DNA from: Parafilimonas terrae
GTDB lineage: Bacteria; Bacteroidota; Bacteroidia; Chitinophagales; Chitinophagaceae
Assembly (NCBI RefSeq): GCF_900115755.1
Contig: NZ_FOXQ01000016.1
Span: 1 to 64,000 of the forward strand
Length of the DNA stretch: 64,000 nt
Reading direction: 5' to 3'
A model generated the notes under the pieces. The model saw nothing but the letters and a program-made list of their open reading frames with translations. It searched no databases and was not told where the DNA came from. This document shows, in pieces, positions 27,819 through 36,784 of the stretch. Positions within the stretch are counted from its first letter, which is position 1. Each line of letters starts with the position of its first letter. The translations under genes and the position numbers were made by a program.

Positions 27819-28448
27819 TTAAGTTTGTTGAGATTCATGTTCAAGTAATGTGGCTATTGTATAACGCGCATCTTTTTCTGCGAGCCGGCTTAATAGATTA
27901 TAAATATTTTTCAACCCGATTTTCTCGCCCCACTCAAAAGGGCCGTAAGGATAATTTGTACCAAGCCGCATCGCAATATCAATTTGTTGTTTGGTGCTCA
28001 CATTTTCTTCCAGCGCAAAATAAGCTTCATTAATAATCATGGCAATTATGCGTGCTGCAATAAAACCATAATCATCTTCAGCCCAAATAAATTGCCAGTT
28101 AAGTTTTTTAAGTACAGCCTCAGCTTTTTGCACTGTTACCGGATGGCTGCATGCCAGTTCAATAACAGAACGGTTTAAAAAGCCGGGCCAGGCATTCAGC
28201 CGTACATAATCAGGCTTATTTATTTGCGGGCCAACACAATTAACAGCATGCACAAAAACCAGCGCATTATCTGTTAATTCATTTGCTGAAATATTTGTAT
28301 CATCAAAACACAGGTCAAAAAAAACATCTGCAATAATGCCGGAAAGCTTGCCAGCCGGTTCTATCCATTGCACGGTTATGTTTTCCGGGAAGCCTTTTTC
28401 CATTAATTCTTTTTGCTGTGCAGCAGCAGCGCGAATAGCAATATGCAT
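27819..28448 (-). CDS. 3-hydroxyacyl-CoA dehydrogenase-like protein lacking a working cofactor site
   Basis: A 209-residue protein. Residues about 85-200 match the C-terminal part of 3-hydroxyacyl-CoA dehydrogenases: AEAVLKKLNWQFIWAEDDYG, FIAARIIAMIINEAYFALEE and the block GTNYPYGPFEWGEKIGL. The N-terminal 80 residues are shorter than a Rossmann domain and lack GxGxxG, and the usual catalytic HFFNP is replaced by LNAWPGF. It is therefore probably a non-catalytic relative or has a changed function. It is encoded just upstream of tsaB. Confidence 0.75.
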   Translation of the reverse strand: MHIAIRAAAAQQKELMEKGFPENITVQWIEPAGKLSGIIADVFFDLCFDDTNISANELTDNALVFVHAVNCVGPQINKPDYVRLNAWPGFLNRSVIELACSHPVTVQKAEAVLKKLNWQFIWAEDDYGFIAARIIAMIINEAYFALEENVSTKQQIDIAMRLGTNYPYGPFEWGEKIGLKNIYNLLSRLAEKDARYTIATLLEHESQQT

Positions 28449-28524
28449 AACGTAATTTCAAAACAAAAATACTATGCAGCTAACAGAGATGTTTAAAGAA
28501 TATAACCTATAAATGTTTTGACGG

Positions 28525-28532
28525 TAAATTTG
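28525..28532 (+). promoter_or_regulatory. Candidate -7 box for ridA (TAAATTTG)
   Basis: TAAATTTG fits TAnnTTTG and lies 23 bp before the ridA start. No good -33 box was found at the expected spacing. Confidence 0.4.
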
Positions 28533-28555
28533 TTGTTCTTAAATATCAAATAAGC

Positions 28556-28942
28556 ATGTCAAAACAAATTGTACAAACTGAAAAAGCGCCGGCGCCAATA
28601 GGGCCTTACAGCCAGGCGGTAAAGGCCGGTGGGTTTTTATTTATAAGCGGGCAGGTTGCCATAAACCCGCAAACAAATGAACTGGTTACCGGCAGTATTG
28701 CTGAAGAAACCCGGCAGGTTTTAGCAAATATTGATGCTATTTTAAAAGAAGCCAATCTCACCTTTCAGCATGTGGTTAAAACGAGTATTTTTTTAAGCGA
28801 TATGGCTTTGTTTTCCGAAGTGAATGCAATATATGCGGGTTATTTTGATGGCGATTTCCCGGCAAGGGAAACAGTTGCGGTTAAAACATTGCCTAAAAAT
28901 GTAAACGTTGAAATAAGTATTACCGCCGTTATTCAATTATAA
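28556..28942 (+). CDS. ridA: RidA family enamine/imine deaminase
   Basis: A 128-residue cytoplasmic Rid protein that hydrolyses reactive 2-aminoacrylate and related imines. Family marks are APAPIGPYSQAVKAGGFLFISGQ (about 11-33) and the active-site Arg in FPARETVAV (about 101-109), followed by LPKNVNVEISITAV. Size fits the homotrimeric family. It is a single gene; its last 14 bp overlap the end of the convergent epimerase gene. Confidence 0.94.
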   Translation: MSKQIVQTEKAPAPIGPYSQAVKAGGFLFISGQVAINPQTNELVTGSIAEETRQVLANIDAILKEANLTFQHVVKTSIFLSDMALFSEVNAIYAGYFDGDFPARETVAVKTLPKNVNVEISITAVIQL

Positions 28943-29864
28943 TTTTAAAACTTGTTTTAAAAGAAGTGCTTTGCCCAGGCCGCAGCATTATAAGGCCCAT
29001 TTTATTATTGAAGGCATCCGGCGCAGCGCTTAAATTTTCAATAGCAATGCTGGTGCGGTGTGGCGGTATATACAACTGCAGGTAAGGATAAGATTTTTCC
29101 GGCAGGATGGTTAGCTGCAAACCGGAAGTATTGTTGTGCAAGGTGCACGCCGGCAAATCGTTTTCATTCAGTAAAAAACAATTATCAAGTGCTGTTCCGG
29201 CAATTAATTCCGGCTGCTGAAATTTATCGTAAGCAATAATTTTTCCTGTTGGAAGCAGGTTGTTATTAAACTCAACCATCCTATTGCTGTTTATTTTCAT
29301 CAGCAGTTCATCTGTTTTGCAACCTAATGTAAAATACGGATGCCACCCATCGCAAAGCGGCATTGCATCAGCAGTATTGTTTTGTATAATTGTTTCAACG
29401 GATAATTTACCCTTGCTTTCAAGCCTGTAAATAATAATGCAGGAATATTTAAACGGATATCCTTCATTTGTTTGTTTATAATCATATTGAAGTGTTACGA
29501 TAGCCGCATTTTCATCTGCGCCATAGTCTGTTACAGTAAAAACAGCATCATACAGCAAACCATGAATTGCTTCATTCCCTAACGAGAATTTGTTGATGGT
29601 ATATTGCTCATTATTTACACTATACTTACTATCTGCCAGCCGGCAAACAAAAGGGCTGAGCCTGGCGCTTTTAAATCCGTTTGTAATATCTTCTTTTGCA
29701 TTTTCGGGAGAAGAAAAGCCATCAATTACATTGAGGCCGTTTAATGAGAAGTTATTAAGCAATGCTCCGAATGCATATATCTCTGCGCTTGTTTTTTCTG
29801 CATCGTTTGATAAAAGAACAACGGTAGAATTTCCGTTTTTATTTACTTCAGCACTAAATGCCAT
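28929..29864 (-). CDS. Aldose 1-epimerase family protein
   Basis: The protein has 311 residues from ATG at 29864, which lies 1 bp after the stop of the upstream GH130 gene and is preferred over a start inside that gene. It has the galactose-mutarotase fold, with IYAFGALLNNFSLNGLNVI near the start, EAIHGLLYDAVF (the active-site His) and a second His in DGWHPYFTLG (about 178-187). It interconverts alpha and beta forms of aldoses. No signal peptide is seen. Co-transcription with the GH130 gene suggests that it handles the sugar released there. Confidence 0.85.
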   Translation of the reverse strand: MAFSAEVNKNGNSTVVLLSNDAEKTSAEIYAFGALLNNFSLNGLNVIDGFSSPENAKEDITNGFKSARLSPFVCRLADSKYSVNNEQYTINKFSLGNEAIHGLLYDAVFTVTDYGADENAAIVTLQYDYKQTNEGYPFKYSCIIIYRLESKGKLSVETIIQNNTADAMPLCDGWHPYFTLGCKTDELLMKINSNRMVEFNNNLLPTGKIIAYDKFQQPELIAGTALDNCFLLNENDLPACTLHNNTSGLQLTILPEKSYPYLQLYIPPHRTSIAIENLSAAPDAFNNKMGLIMLRPGQSTSFKTSFKIIIE

Positions 29865-29865
29865 T

Positions 29866-31008
29866 TCAATTCTTTTTTTGTGCAACCGCAATTTTTGAAT
29901 CAGCTGTTCCGTAATAAAGCCACCAGTTATTTTTATAAAAAGCCAGGCCTTCGGCAAAACAAACATTATTTACTTCGCCGGAAAATTCATAAGGCTGTTC
30001 AGGCTTTAAAAAGTAAGTATCCATCCGGTTAATTATTTTGGAAGGATTGTTTTTATCCAGCAGCACCTGGCTAACAGTGTAAGTGCCCTCCGGCAAGCTG
30101 GTATCTCCAATCGACGGAATATTCCTGCTGTTATAAATAAGCAATATACCCTTGCTTGTAAGCATGGCCGGTGGCCCGCTTTCAACAAGGTCACAATCAA
30201 ATGTATGTTTACGCACGGGCACGGCAACCTGTAATGTGGAAATGTTGTTGCCGGCATATACTGAATCTAAATTATTGTCGGGCATTTGCTCCAAAGGCGT
30301 CCAATGTATCAGGTCTGTTGAAGTGGCGGTCCATATATATTTATCGCCCCAATACATATAATACAGGCCGTTAATTTTAGAAGCAATTATTTTATTGTTC
30401 CTGTAATCTGATACAATTGAACCAGATTTCGACCATATATTTTTATACAGGCTATCGCTGAAAACAGGGCCATGTTTCACCCAATGAACAAGGTCTGTTG
30501 ATGTGGCAATCATCAGCCTGGCTACTTTTCCATCATAAGCTGTGTAAGTAATATAATAAGTTCCCGAACTATCTTCTGCAAGGCGTGGATCTTCACAGCC
30601 GCCGGGCCATTCGTACTTTTTATAAGCATCATTTTCAGGATATAAAACAGGTGCATCATTTCGCAAGAAATGTACGCCATCAACGCTTTTCGCCAGCCCG
30701 ATACGGGAACACCCGGCGCTGTCCTGTGCCCTGTATAACATAAATAGGGTATCGTTCCTAACCGCAACAGCAGGGTTAAAAACATTCTTTGCTTCCCATT
30801 TAACCGGTTTTTGCTGAATGGGACAATTGAATACACGGTCGCCAGGCTGCATTACCGGGTTTACTGAATCTAATTTGTTAAATGGCAGCAGCCATGTGCT
30901 GTCAATAACTTCAGTAGGTTCATTTTTTTGCTTATTGGAATTACAGGCTGTAAAAAGCACTGTAGCAGGCAACATATAACGCGCCATCTTCCTGATAAAA
31001 GATATCAT
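29866..31008 (-). CDS. Glycoside hydrolase family 130-like lipoprotein
   Basis: This 380-residue protein has a lipoprotein signal ending FTAC (Cys21), so it is anchored in the envelope. The five-bladed propeller fold is suggested by repeated phrases such as LVHWVKHGPVFSDS and LIHWTPLEQM. The motif WPGGCEDPRLAEDSSG (about 133-148) fits the GH130 active-site Asp region. GH130 members cleave or phosphorolyse beta-mannosides; the sequence does not tell which. It is coupled to an aldose epimerase gene 1 bp downstream. An annotation as GH43/GH32-like is a possible alternative. Confidence 0.75.
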   Translation of the reverse strand: MISFIRKMARYMLPATVLFTACNSNKQKNEPTEVIDSTWLLPFNKLDSVNPVMQPGDRVFNCPIQQKPVKWEAKNVFNPAVAVRNDTLFMLYRAQDSAGCSRIGLAKSVDGVHFLRNDAPVLYPENDAYKKYEWPGGCEDPRLAEDSSGTYYITYTAYDGKVARLMIATSTDLVHWVKHGPVFSDSLYKNIWSKSGSIVSDYRNNKIIASKINGLYYMYWGDKYIWTATSTDLIHWTPLEQMPDNNLDSVYAGNNISTLQVAVPVRKHTFDCDLVESGPPAMLTSKGILLIYNSRNIPSIGDTSLPEGTYTVSQVLLDKNNPSKIINRMDTYFLKPEQPYEFSGEVNNVCFAEGLAFYKNNWWLYYGTADSKIAVAQKKN

Positions 31009-31106
31009 GGGCTGAAATTAATGAATTAAGAAATTGTATCTCAATACAAATAAATTCTTTCAGCCTTAACCCGTTAAAATGTGTATATAAAAGAAAAGCG
31101 GCTTAA

Positions 31107-31397
31107 TTAAATGTTTATCACGCTGTTGCTTCCTCCGAAGATATTTTGGTTTTCACCATCGGCTTCGGGCTCGTTTAACCAGATATTGTCGTTTACGAGA
31201 TATTTAAATTCGTGATGGGTGTTTTTGGGAAGAGTAATATCGCAGGTAAAACTGCCATCTTTTTTCTTGCTCATTACAACTGAATTTTGCCAGTCGCCAT
31301 TCAAACCCAATATTTCAACAGTTTCTGCATTATCAAAATTTACAGTGAATTTTACTTTTGAGTAGTCTTTTGTTTTGTAATAGGTTTTTTGTACCAT
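31107..31397 (-). CDS. Isoamylase early-set/CBM48-like small protein
   Basis: This 96-residue protein is made almost entirely of one beta-sandwich of the CBM48/AMPK glycogen-binding type: VKFTVNFDNAETVEILGLNG, then SFTCDITLPKNTHHEFKYLV and DNIWLNEPEADGENQNIFGG. Stand-alone copies are common in Bacteroidota. It has no signal peptide, so it is cytoplasmic and may bind glycogen or a protein partner. It lies 98 bp upstream of the GH130 gene on the same strand. Confidence 0.85.
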   Translation of the reverse strand: MVQKTYYKTKDYSKVKFTVNFDNAETVEILGLNGDWQNSVVMSKKKDGSFTCDITLPKNTHHEFKYLVNDNIWLNEPEADGENQNIFGGSNSVINI

Positions 31398-31513
31398 GTT
31401 GAAATGTTTTTTTGATTCAGTGTTAATAATGCTGCAAAGAAAAAGTAACCCAAATTAAAATATGTATTTTATACACGGTTGTTGATAAAACCTTTAATAA
31501 AAACAAAGTCTAA

Positions 31514-32254
31514 TTATAACTGCCTGATTTTGATATTTCTAAAGCAAACGCCACTGGATTCAACGCTGCTGTGTGACGATTGCAGCCCTATATGTCCTGT
31601 ATTGGAAGCGCCATAGCCGGGCGCATCTTTCCATTTGCCTGTGGCTTTTTCTTTTTTCCATTCGTCGTTCCACAAGGTATAAGCCACCACTTTTTTACCA
31701 TTCAGCCAATGTTCCACATTGCCATTTTTTACAATAATTTTTGTTGTATTCCATTCGCCGGGTTTATTGGCCGCTTTAATTGAAGGCGGCTGCATAGCAT
31801 AATTGGCGCCGGTTTTTTGCCATTCTTCTATTTTTTCAGGAAAGTTATCATCATCAATTAGCTGGTATTCAGGCCCGCTTAAAAATGTTTGATCATAATC
31901 TTCCGTTACAAGGTATAAGATACCGCTGTTGCCTTCAGGAGATATTTTCCAGTCAATGCTCAATTCAAAGTTTTTGTAAGCCCCATCGGTTATCAGGTCG
32001 GCATTGCCGTTATCTGCTGTGAAACTGCAAAGCATGCCGTCCTGCGCTTTCCAGCCACCCGGTTTATTTTTAAATGTTCTCCACCCGCTTAATGTTTTAC
32101 CATCAAAAAGCAATTGCCATCCGTCAGCCTTTTCCTGCGGAGTTAATTCGTTATTGGCCACCGTATCTTTTTGCATGAATAATGTATTGGCTTTAGCCTG
32201 TGTAAAAACCAGGCCGGAAAAGATGCAAATGACTAAAAAGGTGGATTTTTTCAT
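31514..32254 (-). CDS. DUF1080 (3-keto-disaccharide hydrolase-like) exported protein
   Basis: A 246-residue protein with an N-terminal signal peptide (about 1-22, ending TQAKAN). The rest is a DUF1080 jelly-roll domain: GWQLLFDGKTLSGWRTFKNK near the start, FELSIDWKISPEGNSGILYL (about 95-114), a lost-and-found HWLNGKKVVAYTLW and the end HIGLQSSHSSVESSGVCFRN. Members hydrolyse 3-keto-glycosides in the periplasm. A second member is encoded at 44895-45713, next to an oxidoreductase that could make such substrates. Confidence 0.88.
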   Translation of the reverse strand: MKKSTFLVICIFSGLVFTQAKANTLFMQKDTVANNELTPQEKADGWQLLFDGKTLSGWRTFKNKPGGWKAQDGMLCSFTADNGNADLITDGAYKNFELSIDWKISPEGNSGILYLVTEDYDQTFLSGPEYQLIDDDNFPEKIEEWQKTGANYAMQPPSIKAANKPGEWNTTKIIVKNGNVEHWLNGKKVVAYTLWNDEWKKEKATGKWKDAPGYGASNTGHIGLQSSHSSVESSGVCFRNIKIRQL

Positions 32255-32340
32255 GTTGAATGTTTAATAAGTAATAATCACAGGCCTAAAAATAGCAATA
32301 AGAAGCAAAATAAAGTTCTGACAAACATTTCTTTTATCGG

Positions 32341-33366
32341 CTAATGGCGGGCATACCATAGGCTTGCATAGGGATCGCTAAACAAAAATCGCTGAAAGCG
32401 GCTTGAAAGTGAATCCTGGCCTTCATCGTTGGCATGCAAGCCATCGCTGCTTAAAGTTCTTCGCCAGTAAAAGCCATCGGTTTTGCGGGGAAGGGAGTCG
32501 GCCCATTGATAAAAGCCCCAGGTAATCATTGGCGCTAATGGTTTTTCTCCGGTATAACTCAGGCTGTCTTTCCCGTTAATCTGATCTTCAATAGCCCATT
32601 TGCATGCCCATCCGAAATAATAAGGTGAAGGTTCGGTATTCCAGGCGGGACCAATATTAAACGTTCGCGGCCTGCCTAAAACATACAAAACTTTTAGGTT
32701 TGGAAAAACTGCCTTCATGGTGCGCATGCAGGTTTCAATTTTAAGTTTAACAAGATCAGGCCTTTCAGGAAATTTTCTCGCGGTTACGCTGTCGTCAGTT
32801 TCCAGGTACGCTACCTGCACCTGCTTAGGGGTTGAATTGTGCAACTTAATTATGCTCAATACATGCGTCCAGTAGTCTGATGTGCTGTCGGCAATAATAA
32901 AAAGTGGCGCCCGGCCTGCAGGTTGGTTGCCATTCATCAACTTAAGCTTCGGATTTACAGCAGGATTATCTTTCGTTTTATCAATAAGCGCTGTCATATT
33001 TTTACCACCAGTGCTCGCACCCAGTGAAATAAATACGATATAACCATCGCCGGAAGGATTGCCATTTTCATCCCTGGGAATGATAGCTTTACTGGCTTCC
33101 AGTAAATCCTGTGCATATTGTCCCGATGGTTCATTCAGGCCATTTGGGTATAATCCTCCCACATAACCCATGTACAGGTTTTTGCCAAGATCATTTAAAG
33201 GGATAGATGAAGCCGTATCGAATGGAATGTCGGAAACCGTATCAGTTGGCACGCCGGATGTGTCTTCACCGCCGGGCTGATTGTCATCGATTGTTCGGGG
33301 ATGATAATCTTTGTTGCAGGTTATAAAAAGCAATAGTATAATGAGTGCAGGTAATATTGCTTTCAT
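32341..33366 (-). CDS. SGNH-hydrolase-like lipoprotein, unknown function
   Basis: The protein has 341 residues from ATG at 33366, with a lipoprotein signal ending FITC (Cys17). A longer in-frame start at 33405 would precede the signal. The body reads like an SGNH/GDSL fold: IVFISLGASTGGKNMTAL, LYVLGRPRTFN and a C-terminal LSSDGLHANDEGQDSLSSRF with the Asp-x-x-His of block V. A clear GDSL Ser motif is not visible. Related proteins in Bacteroidota are of unknown function. Confidence 0.6.
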   Translation of the reverse strand: MKAILPALIILLLFITCNKDYHPRTIDDNQPGGEDTSGVPTDTVSDIPFDTASSIPLNDLGKNLYMGYVGGLYPNGLNEPSGQYAQDLLEASKAIIPRDENGNPSGDGYIVFISLGASTGGKNMTALIDKTKDNPAVNPKLKLMNGNQPAGRAPLFIIADSTSDYWTHVLSIIKLHNSTPKQVQVAYLETDDSVTARKFPERPDLVKLKIETCMRTMKAVFPNLKVLYVLGRPRTFNIGPAWNTEPSPYYFGWACKWAIEDQINGKDSLSYTGEKPLAPMITWGFYQWADSLPRKTDGFYWRRTLSSDGLHANDEGQDSLSSRFQRFLFSDPYASLWYARH

Positions 33367-33425
33367 AGTGGATTTCTTTTGATTATAAACGGGTTGAAGA
33401 TACAAAAAAGCTTGGAATGGGTGTC

Positions 33426-34127
33426 TTATAGTCCAAGTTTTTCTATTGCCGACTGTGCTGCCAGCTGGCTGGCGTCTTTTTTATTATAACCTTTTCCCTG
33501 GGAAAGAACATTGCCATCCAGTACTACGGCAATAGTAAAAACACGCCTGTTGCCGTCCAGTTTTTCATGTACAGTTTCAAACTCGAGTTTTTTGCCGTTT
33601 TTGCTTGCCCAGCCAATGAGCTTATTTTTAAGATTGATATCTATTTGCTCAAGGTCTTCTACAAACACATAGGGCAAAATAATCTGGCGTATAATCCAGC
33701 GCTGGGCTTTTTTATAGCCTTTATCTAAATACACGGCGCCGACAAGAGCTTCGAGCGTGTTGCCAAAAATCTGGCTTCCTTTAAGAAAATTGTCGAATTT
33801 ATTATAGAGGGTAAGTTTTTTTATACCCATCTTAAGCGCAATATCATTTAACTGTTGCCGGTTTACCATCTTACTCCTCATTTCAGTAAGAAAGCCTTCA
33901 CCCTTGTAAGGATAGCGTTTAAAGAGATAGTCTGCAACAACTGCGCTTAAAACAGCATCGCCCAAAAATTCAAGCCTTTCATTATTTTCATCAGCATTTT
34001 CCTTTACTGAACGGTGGCTTAGCGCCGTGTAGTACAAAAAATAATTACCGGGCTTTATGCCAAGCACGTTTTTAAGCTGCTTTTCAAGGCGGCTTGTTTT
34101 GCTTGATTTGAACAAATGCTGTATCAA
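33426..34127 (-). CDS. rnc: Ribonuclease III
   Basis: A 233-residue double-strand-specific endoribonuclease for rRNA and mRNA processing. The catalytic signature NERLEFLGDAVLSAVVADYL is at about 46-65, with a second metal-binding cluster in IFGNTLEALVGAVYLD (about 119-134). A double-stranded RNA-binding domain fills about 165-233. It starts 3 bp after the fabF stop, so acpP-fabF-rnc form the typical cluster for this phylum. Confidence 0.95.
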   Translation of the reverse strand: MIQHLFKSSKTSRLEKQLKNVLGIKPGNYFLYYTALSHRSVKENADENNERLEFLGDAVLSAVVADYLFKRYPYKGEGFLTEMRSKMVNRQQLNDIALKMGIKKLTLYNKFDNFLKGSQIFGNTLEALVGAVYLDKGYKKAQRWIIRQIILPYVFVEDLEQIDINLKNKLIGWASKNGKKLEFETVHEKLDGNRRVFTIAVVLDGNVLSQGKGYNKKDASQLAAQSAIEKLGL

Positions 34128-34130
34128 ATA

Positions 34131-35387
34131 TTACGGTATATATTCTTTAAAAACAACACAGGCATTATGGCCTCCAAAACCAAAATTATTACTTAAAGCA
34201 GCCCTTATTTTTCTGGCTTGCGGCTTGTTAAAAGTAAAATTTATATCGGTATCAAATTCAGGGTCGTCTGTAAAATGATTGATCGTAGGGGGTACAATAC
34301 TTTCGTTTATGCTTTTTATGCAGGCAATGGCTTCAAGGGCGCCGGCTGCACCAAGGCAATGCCCGGTCATAGATTTTGTTGAGCTGATATTGATGTTTTT
34401 GATATGTTCCCCAAAAACATTTTGTATAGCTTTTACTTCAGCAAGGTCGCCCAGTGGAGTGGATGTGCCATGTGTATTTACATAGTCAATTTCAGATGGC
34501 GACATATCAGCGTCATCCAATGTAGATATCATTACTTTTTTTGCACCTAAGCCTTCAGGATGCGGTGCGGTAATATGGTAGGCATCTGCAGAAGCGCCGC
34601 CTCCGGCTAATTCAGCATAAATTCTGGCGCCTCTTTTCAAGGCATGGTCCAGGCGTTCAAGCACCAGGATGCCTGCACCTTCACCCATTACAAAACCATT
34701 TCGGTCTCTATCATAAGGGCGGCTTGCGGTTTTAGGGTCATCATTCCTTTCGCTGAGCGCTTTCATGGAGCTGAAACCACCCAAAGCTGCTTCGCAAACG
34801 CCCATTTCAGAGCCGCCGCATAATATGAAATCAGCTTTATTCAGCCGTAAATGATATAAGCCCTCAACCATGGCATTATTGCTGGATGCGCAGGCGCTTA
34901 CTACGGCAAAATTTGGCCCGCGCAAATTGTATCGTATGGATATATGACCTGCGCCTATATCACAAATTATTTTAGGGATAAAGAAAGGAGAGAACCTTGG
35001 CGTCCTGCTATTTGTGCCATAATTAATGCATTCTTCCTGGAAGCTAAGGAATCCACCAATGCCACTGCTGAAAATAACACCACCACGGTCCGGATCGTAA
35101 TTCTCTGTTTCAAGGCCGGCGTCAGCCATCGCTTCGTCTGCGGCAGCTATGGCAAGCTGTGCATAAGGATCTAATTTACGTGCTTCCTTTTTGTCGATAT
35201 AATTCAGCGGATCAAAATTCTTAACCTGGCAGGCAAACTGCGTTTTGAATTTTGATGTATCGAAAGTATTAATATAATCAGCTCCTGAAACACCATTTAT
35301 GAGGCCTTGCCAATATTCATTAACATTATTGCCAATTGAAGTTAAGGCGCCCATTCCGGTTATTACAATCCTATCGTATTTTGGCAT
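34131..35387 (-). CDS. fabF: 3-oxoacyl-[acyl-carrier-protein] synthase II
   Basis: A 418-residue condensing enzyme that elongates acyl chains in type II fatty-acid synthesis. The Cys-His-His triad is seen in VVSACASSNNAM (Cys about 165), YVNTHGTSTPLGD and TGHCLGAAGA. The start MPKYDRIVITGMGALTSIG is canonical. It is encoded between acpP (79 bp upstream, with a hairpin in between) and rnc (3 bp downstream). Confidence 0.96.
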   Translation of the reverse strand: MPKYDRIVITGMGALTSIGNNVNEYWQGLINGVSGADYINTFDTSKFKTQFACQVKNFDPLNYIDKKEARKLDPYAQLAIAAADEAMADAGLETENYDPDRGGVIFSSGIGGFLSFQEECINYGTNSRTPRFSPFFIPKIICDIGAGHISIRYNLRGPNFAVVSACASSNNAMVEGLYHLRLNKADFILCGGSEMGVCEAALGGFSSMKALSERNDDPKTASRPYDRDRNGFVMGEGAGILVLERLDHALKRGARIYAELAGGGASADAYHITAPHPEGLGAKKVMISTLDDADMSPSEIDYVNTHGTSTPLGDLAEVKAIQNVFGEHIKNINISSTKSMTGHCLGAAGALEAIACIKSINESIVPPTINHFTDDPEFDTDINFTFNKPQARKIRAALSNNFGFGGHNACVVFKEYIP

Positions 35388-35413
35388 TTGTTAGAGGGGT
35401 AAAACTAAAAATT

Positions 35414-35441
35414 CGCCTGTTATGCAAACACACAACAGGCG
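35414..35441 (-). terminator. Hairpin between acpP and fabF
   Basis: On the minus strand CGCCTGTT and AACAGGCG form a perfect 8-bp stem (35414-35421 and 35434-35441) with a 12-nt loop, followed by AATTTTTAGTTTT. It may partly terminate transcription after acpP and so give more ACP than FabF. Confidence 0.6.
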
Positions 35442-35465
35442 CATTAAATTTAGTGACGAGTAAAA

Positions 35466-35702
35466 TTATTTTGCGTGTTCTTCCAGGTAAGTTACGGCCT
35501 GGCCAACAGTTGTAATTGTCTCAGCCTGCTCATCGGGAATGGAAATATTGAATTCTTTTTCAAATTCCATAATTAGCTCAACTGTATCAAGAGAGTCTGC
35601 TCCAAGATCATTCGTAAATGAAGCTTCATTAGTTACTTCAGCTTCTTCAACGCCTAATTTATCTACTATAATCTTTTTAACTCTGGTAGCGATGTCTGAC
35701 AT
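35466..35702 (-). CDS. acpP: Acyl carrier protein
   Basis: A 78-residue acidic four-helix protein carrying growing acyl chains. The phosphopantetheine site is Ser in [17 protein letters not shown] (Ser about 38). Length and sequence are typical. It is the first gene of the acpP-fabF-rnc cluster. Confidence 0.97.
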   Translation of the reverse strand: MSDIATRVKKIIVDKLGVEEAEVTNEASFTNDLGADSLDTVELIMEFEKEFNISIPDEQAETITTVGQAVTYLEEHAK

Positions 35703-35724
35703 TTTAAAAAGTTTTGTTACGGGG

Positions 35725-35732
35725 CAAAAATA
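35725..35732 (-). promoter_or_regulatory. Candidate -7 box for acpP (TATTTTTG)
   Basis: On the minus strand TATTTTTG fits TAnnTTTG and lies 22 bp before the acpP start. The region further upstream is very T-rich, so a unique -33 box cannot be assigned. Confidence 0.4.
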
Positions 35733-35863
35733 TAATTTTTACCCAAAAATAAATTTTTTCGATAATTTTTGTTTTAGTTTTATTTCAACATCTTTTTGCT
35801 GCCTTTTATACCGTGTTATAAAATTAAATTTTGTATAACTTTCTTTCTTAAAATAAAAAGTGT

Positions 35864-36292
35864 ATGGCTATAAAAGTGATTGATCATGGGTCTGACGATT
35901 ATAAACAAATGATCGCTTTGAGACAATTACTTTTACGCAAACCGCTTGGCCTCAATTTTAGTGATGATGAACTGGCTGAAGAAGAAAGCGATATTTTAAT
36001 AGGATGTTTTGATGAAGATAAACTTGAAGGCTGCTGCCTTCTCACAGAAAGTGCGCCAGGCGTTTTACGCCTGCGCCAGATGGCTGTGATTTCGGGGCTG
36101 CAAGGCAAAGGCGTGGGCCGTGCTATTTTGCAGTTTGCTGAAAATATAGCCCGGGACAGAGGTTATAAAAAGATGGTTATGCATGCCCGTAAAACTGCCA
36201 CTGGTTTTTATGAAAAACTTGGGTACACAATTATGAGCGAGGAATTTATTGAAGTGTCAATACCGCATTATTTGATGGAAAAAGACCTATGA
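35864..36292 (+). CDS. GNAT family N-acetyltransferase
   Basis: A 142-residue cytoplasmic acyltransferase. The acetyl-CoA-binding motif is RQMAVISGLQGKGVGRAIL (about 73-91), and the C-terminal part ATGFYEKLGYTIMSEEF is typical of the family. Substrate is unknown. The gene ends with a 6-bp overlap with the convergent YcxB-like gene. Confidence 0.9.
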   Translation: MAIKVIDHGSDDYKQMIALRQLLLRKPLGLNFSDDELAEEESDILIGCFDEDKLEGCCLLTESAPGVLRLRQMAVISGLQGKGVGRAILQFAENIARDRGYKKMVMHARKTATGFYEKLGYTIMSEEFIEVSIPHYLMEKDL

Positions 36293-36769
36293 TTTTCCTT
36301 TCCTGATATTATCCTGCAGCAGCGTTCTCACGCCAGATGTTTCATCGCTCCCAAGATTATTCTTCGGAACAAGAAAAAAAGATTTTGGCGAAAAATAAAG
36401 ATGAAAAAAATAAGGCGTTTCAAAATAATTGCTGAACCTGTTCCATTCCCATTCTACTCTTCCTTTATCATTTTCCAGCGCTATATATGAGGGCTGAAAG
36501 TAAATAGTAAAACTTTCTTTAAAAGTGAGTGAACGTTTATATACAATGGCCGGCATTAAAAACCAGAAAGAAATGAGAAAGAAAAACCAAATAAAAGCGC
36601 CTAATAAAAATGGCTGCGGATGTATTTTCCCCGAAAAATATAATACACCGGAAATAATGTCGAATAAAATAATAATAATGAACAATAACTTTATTTCCCG
36701 CTGAGCAATAAAGTGGTAACGCAGCGCCTGGAGCACTTTCTTTTTGTTATACGAAAAACTAAAATGCAT
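36287..36769 (-). CDS. YcxB-like membrane protein
   Basis: The protein has 160 residues with two transmembrane helices (about 27-47 and 53-75) after a short charged N-terminus. The C-terminal half reads YIALENDKGRVEWEWNRFSN followed by FHLYFSPKSFFLVPKNNL, the pattern of the YcxB-like domain. Function is unknown. It lies 15 bp downstream from the start region of the barrel genes' stop codon and may belong to a neighbouring transcript. Confidence 0.7.
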   Translation of the reverse strand: MHFSFSYNKKKVLQALRYHFIAQREIKLLFIIIILFDIISGVLYFSGKIHPQPFLLGAFIWFFFLISFWFLMPAIVYKRSLTFKESFTIYFQPSYIALENDKGRVEWEWNRFSNYFETPYFFHLYFSPKSFFLVPKNNLGSDETSGVRTLLQDNIRKGKS

Positions 36770-36784
36770 TAGCTGTAACGATTA

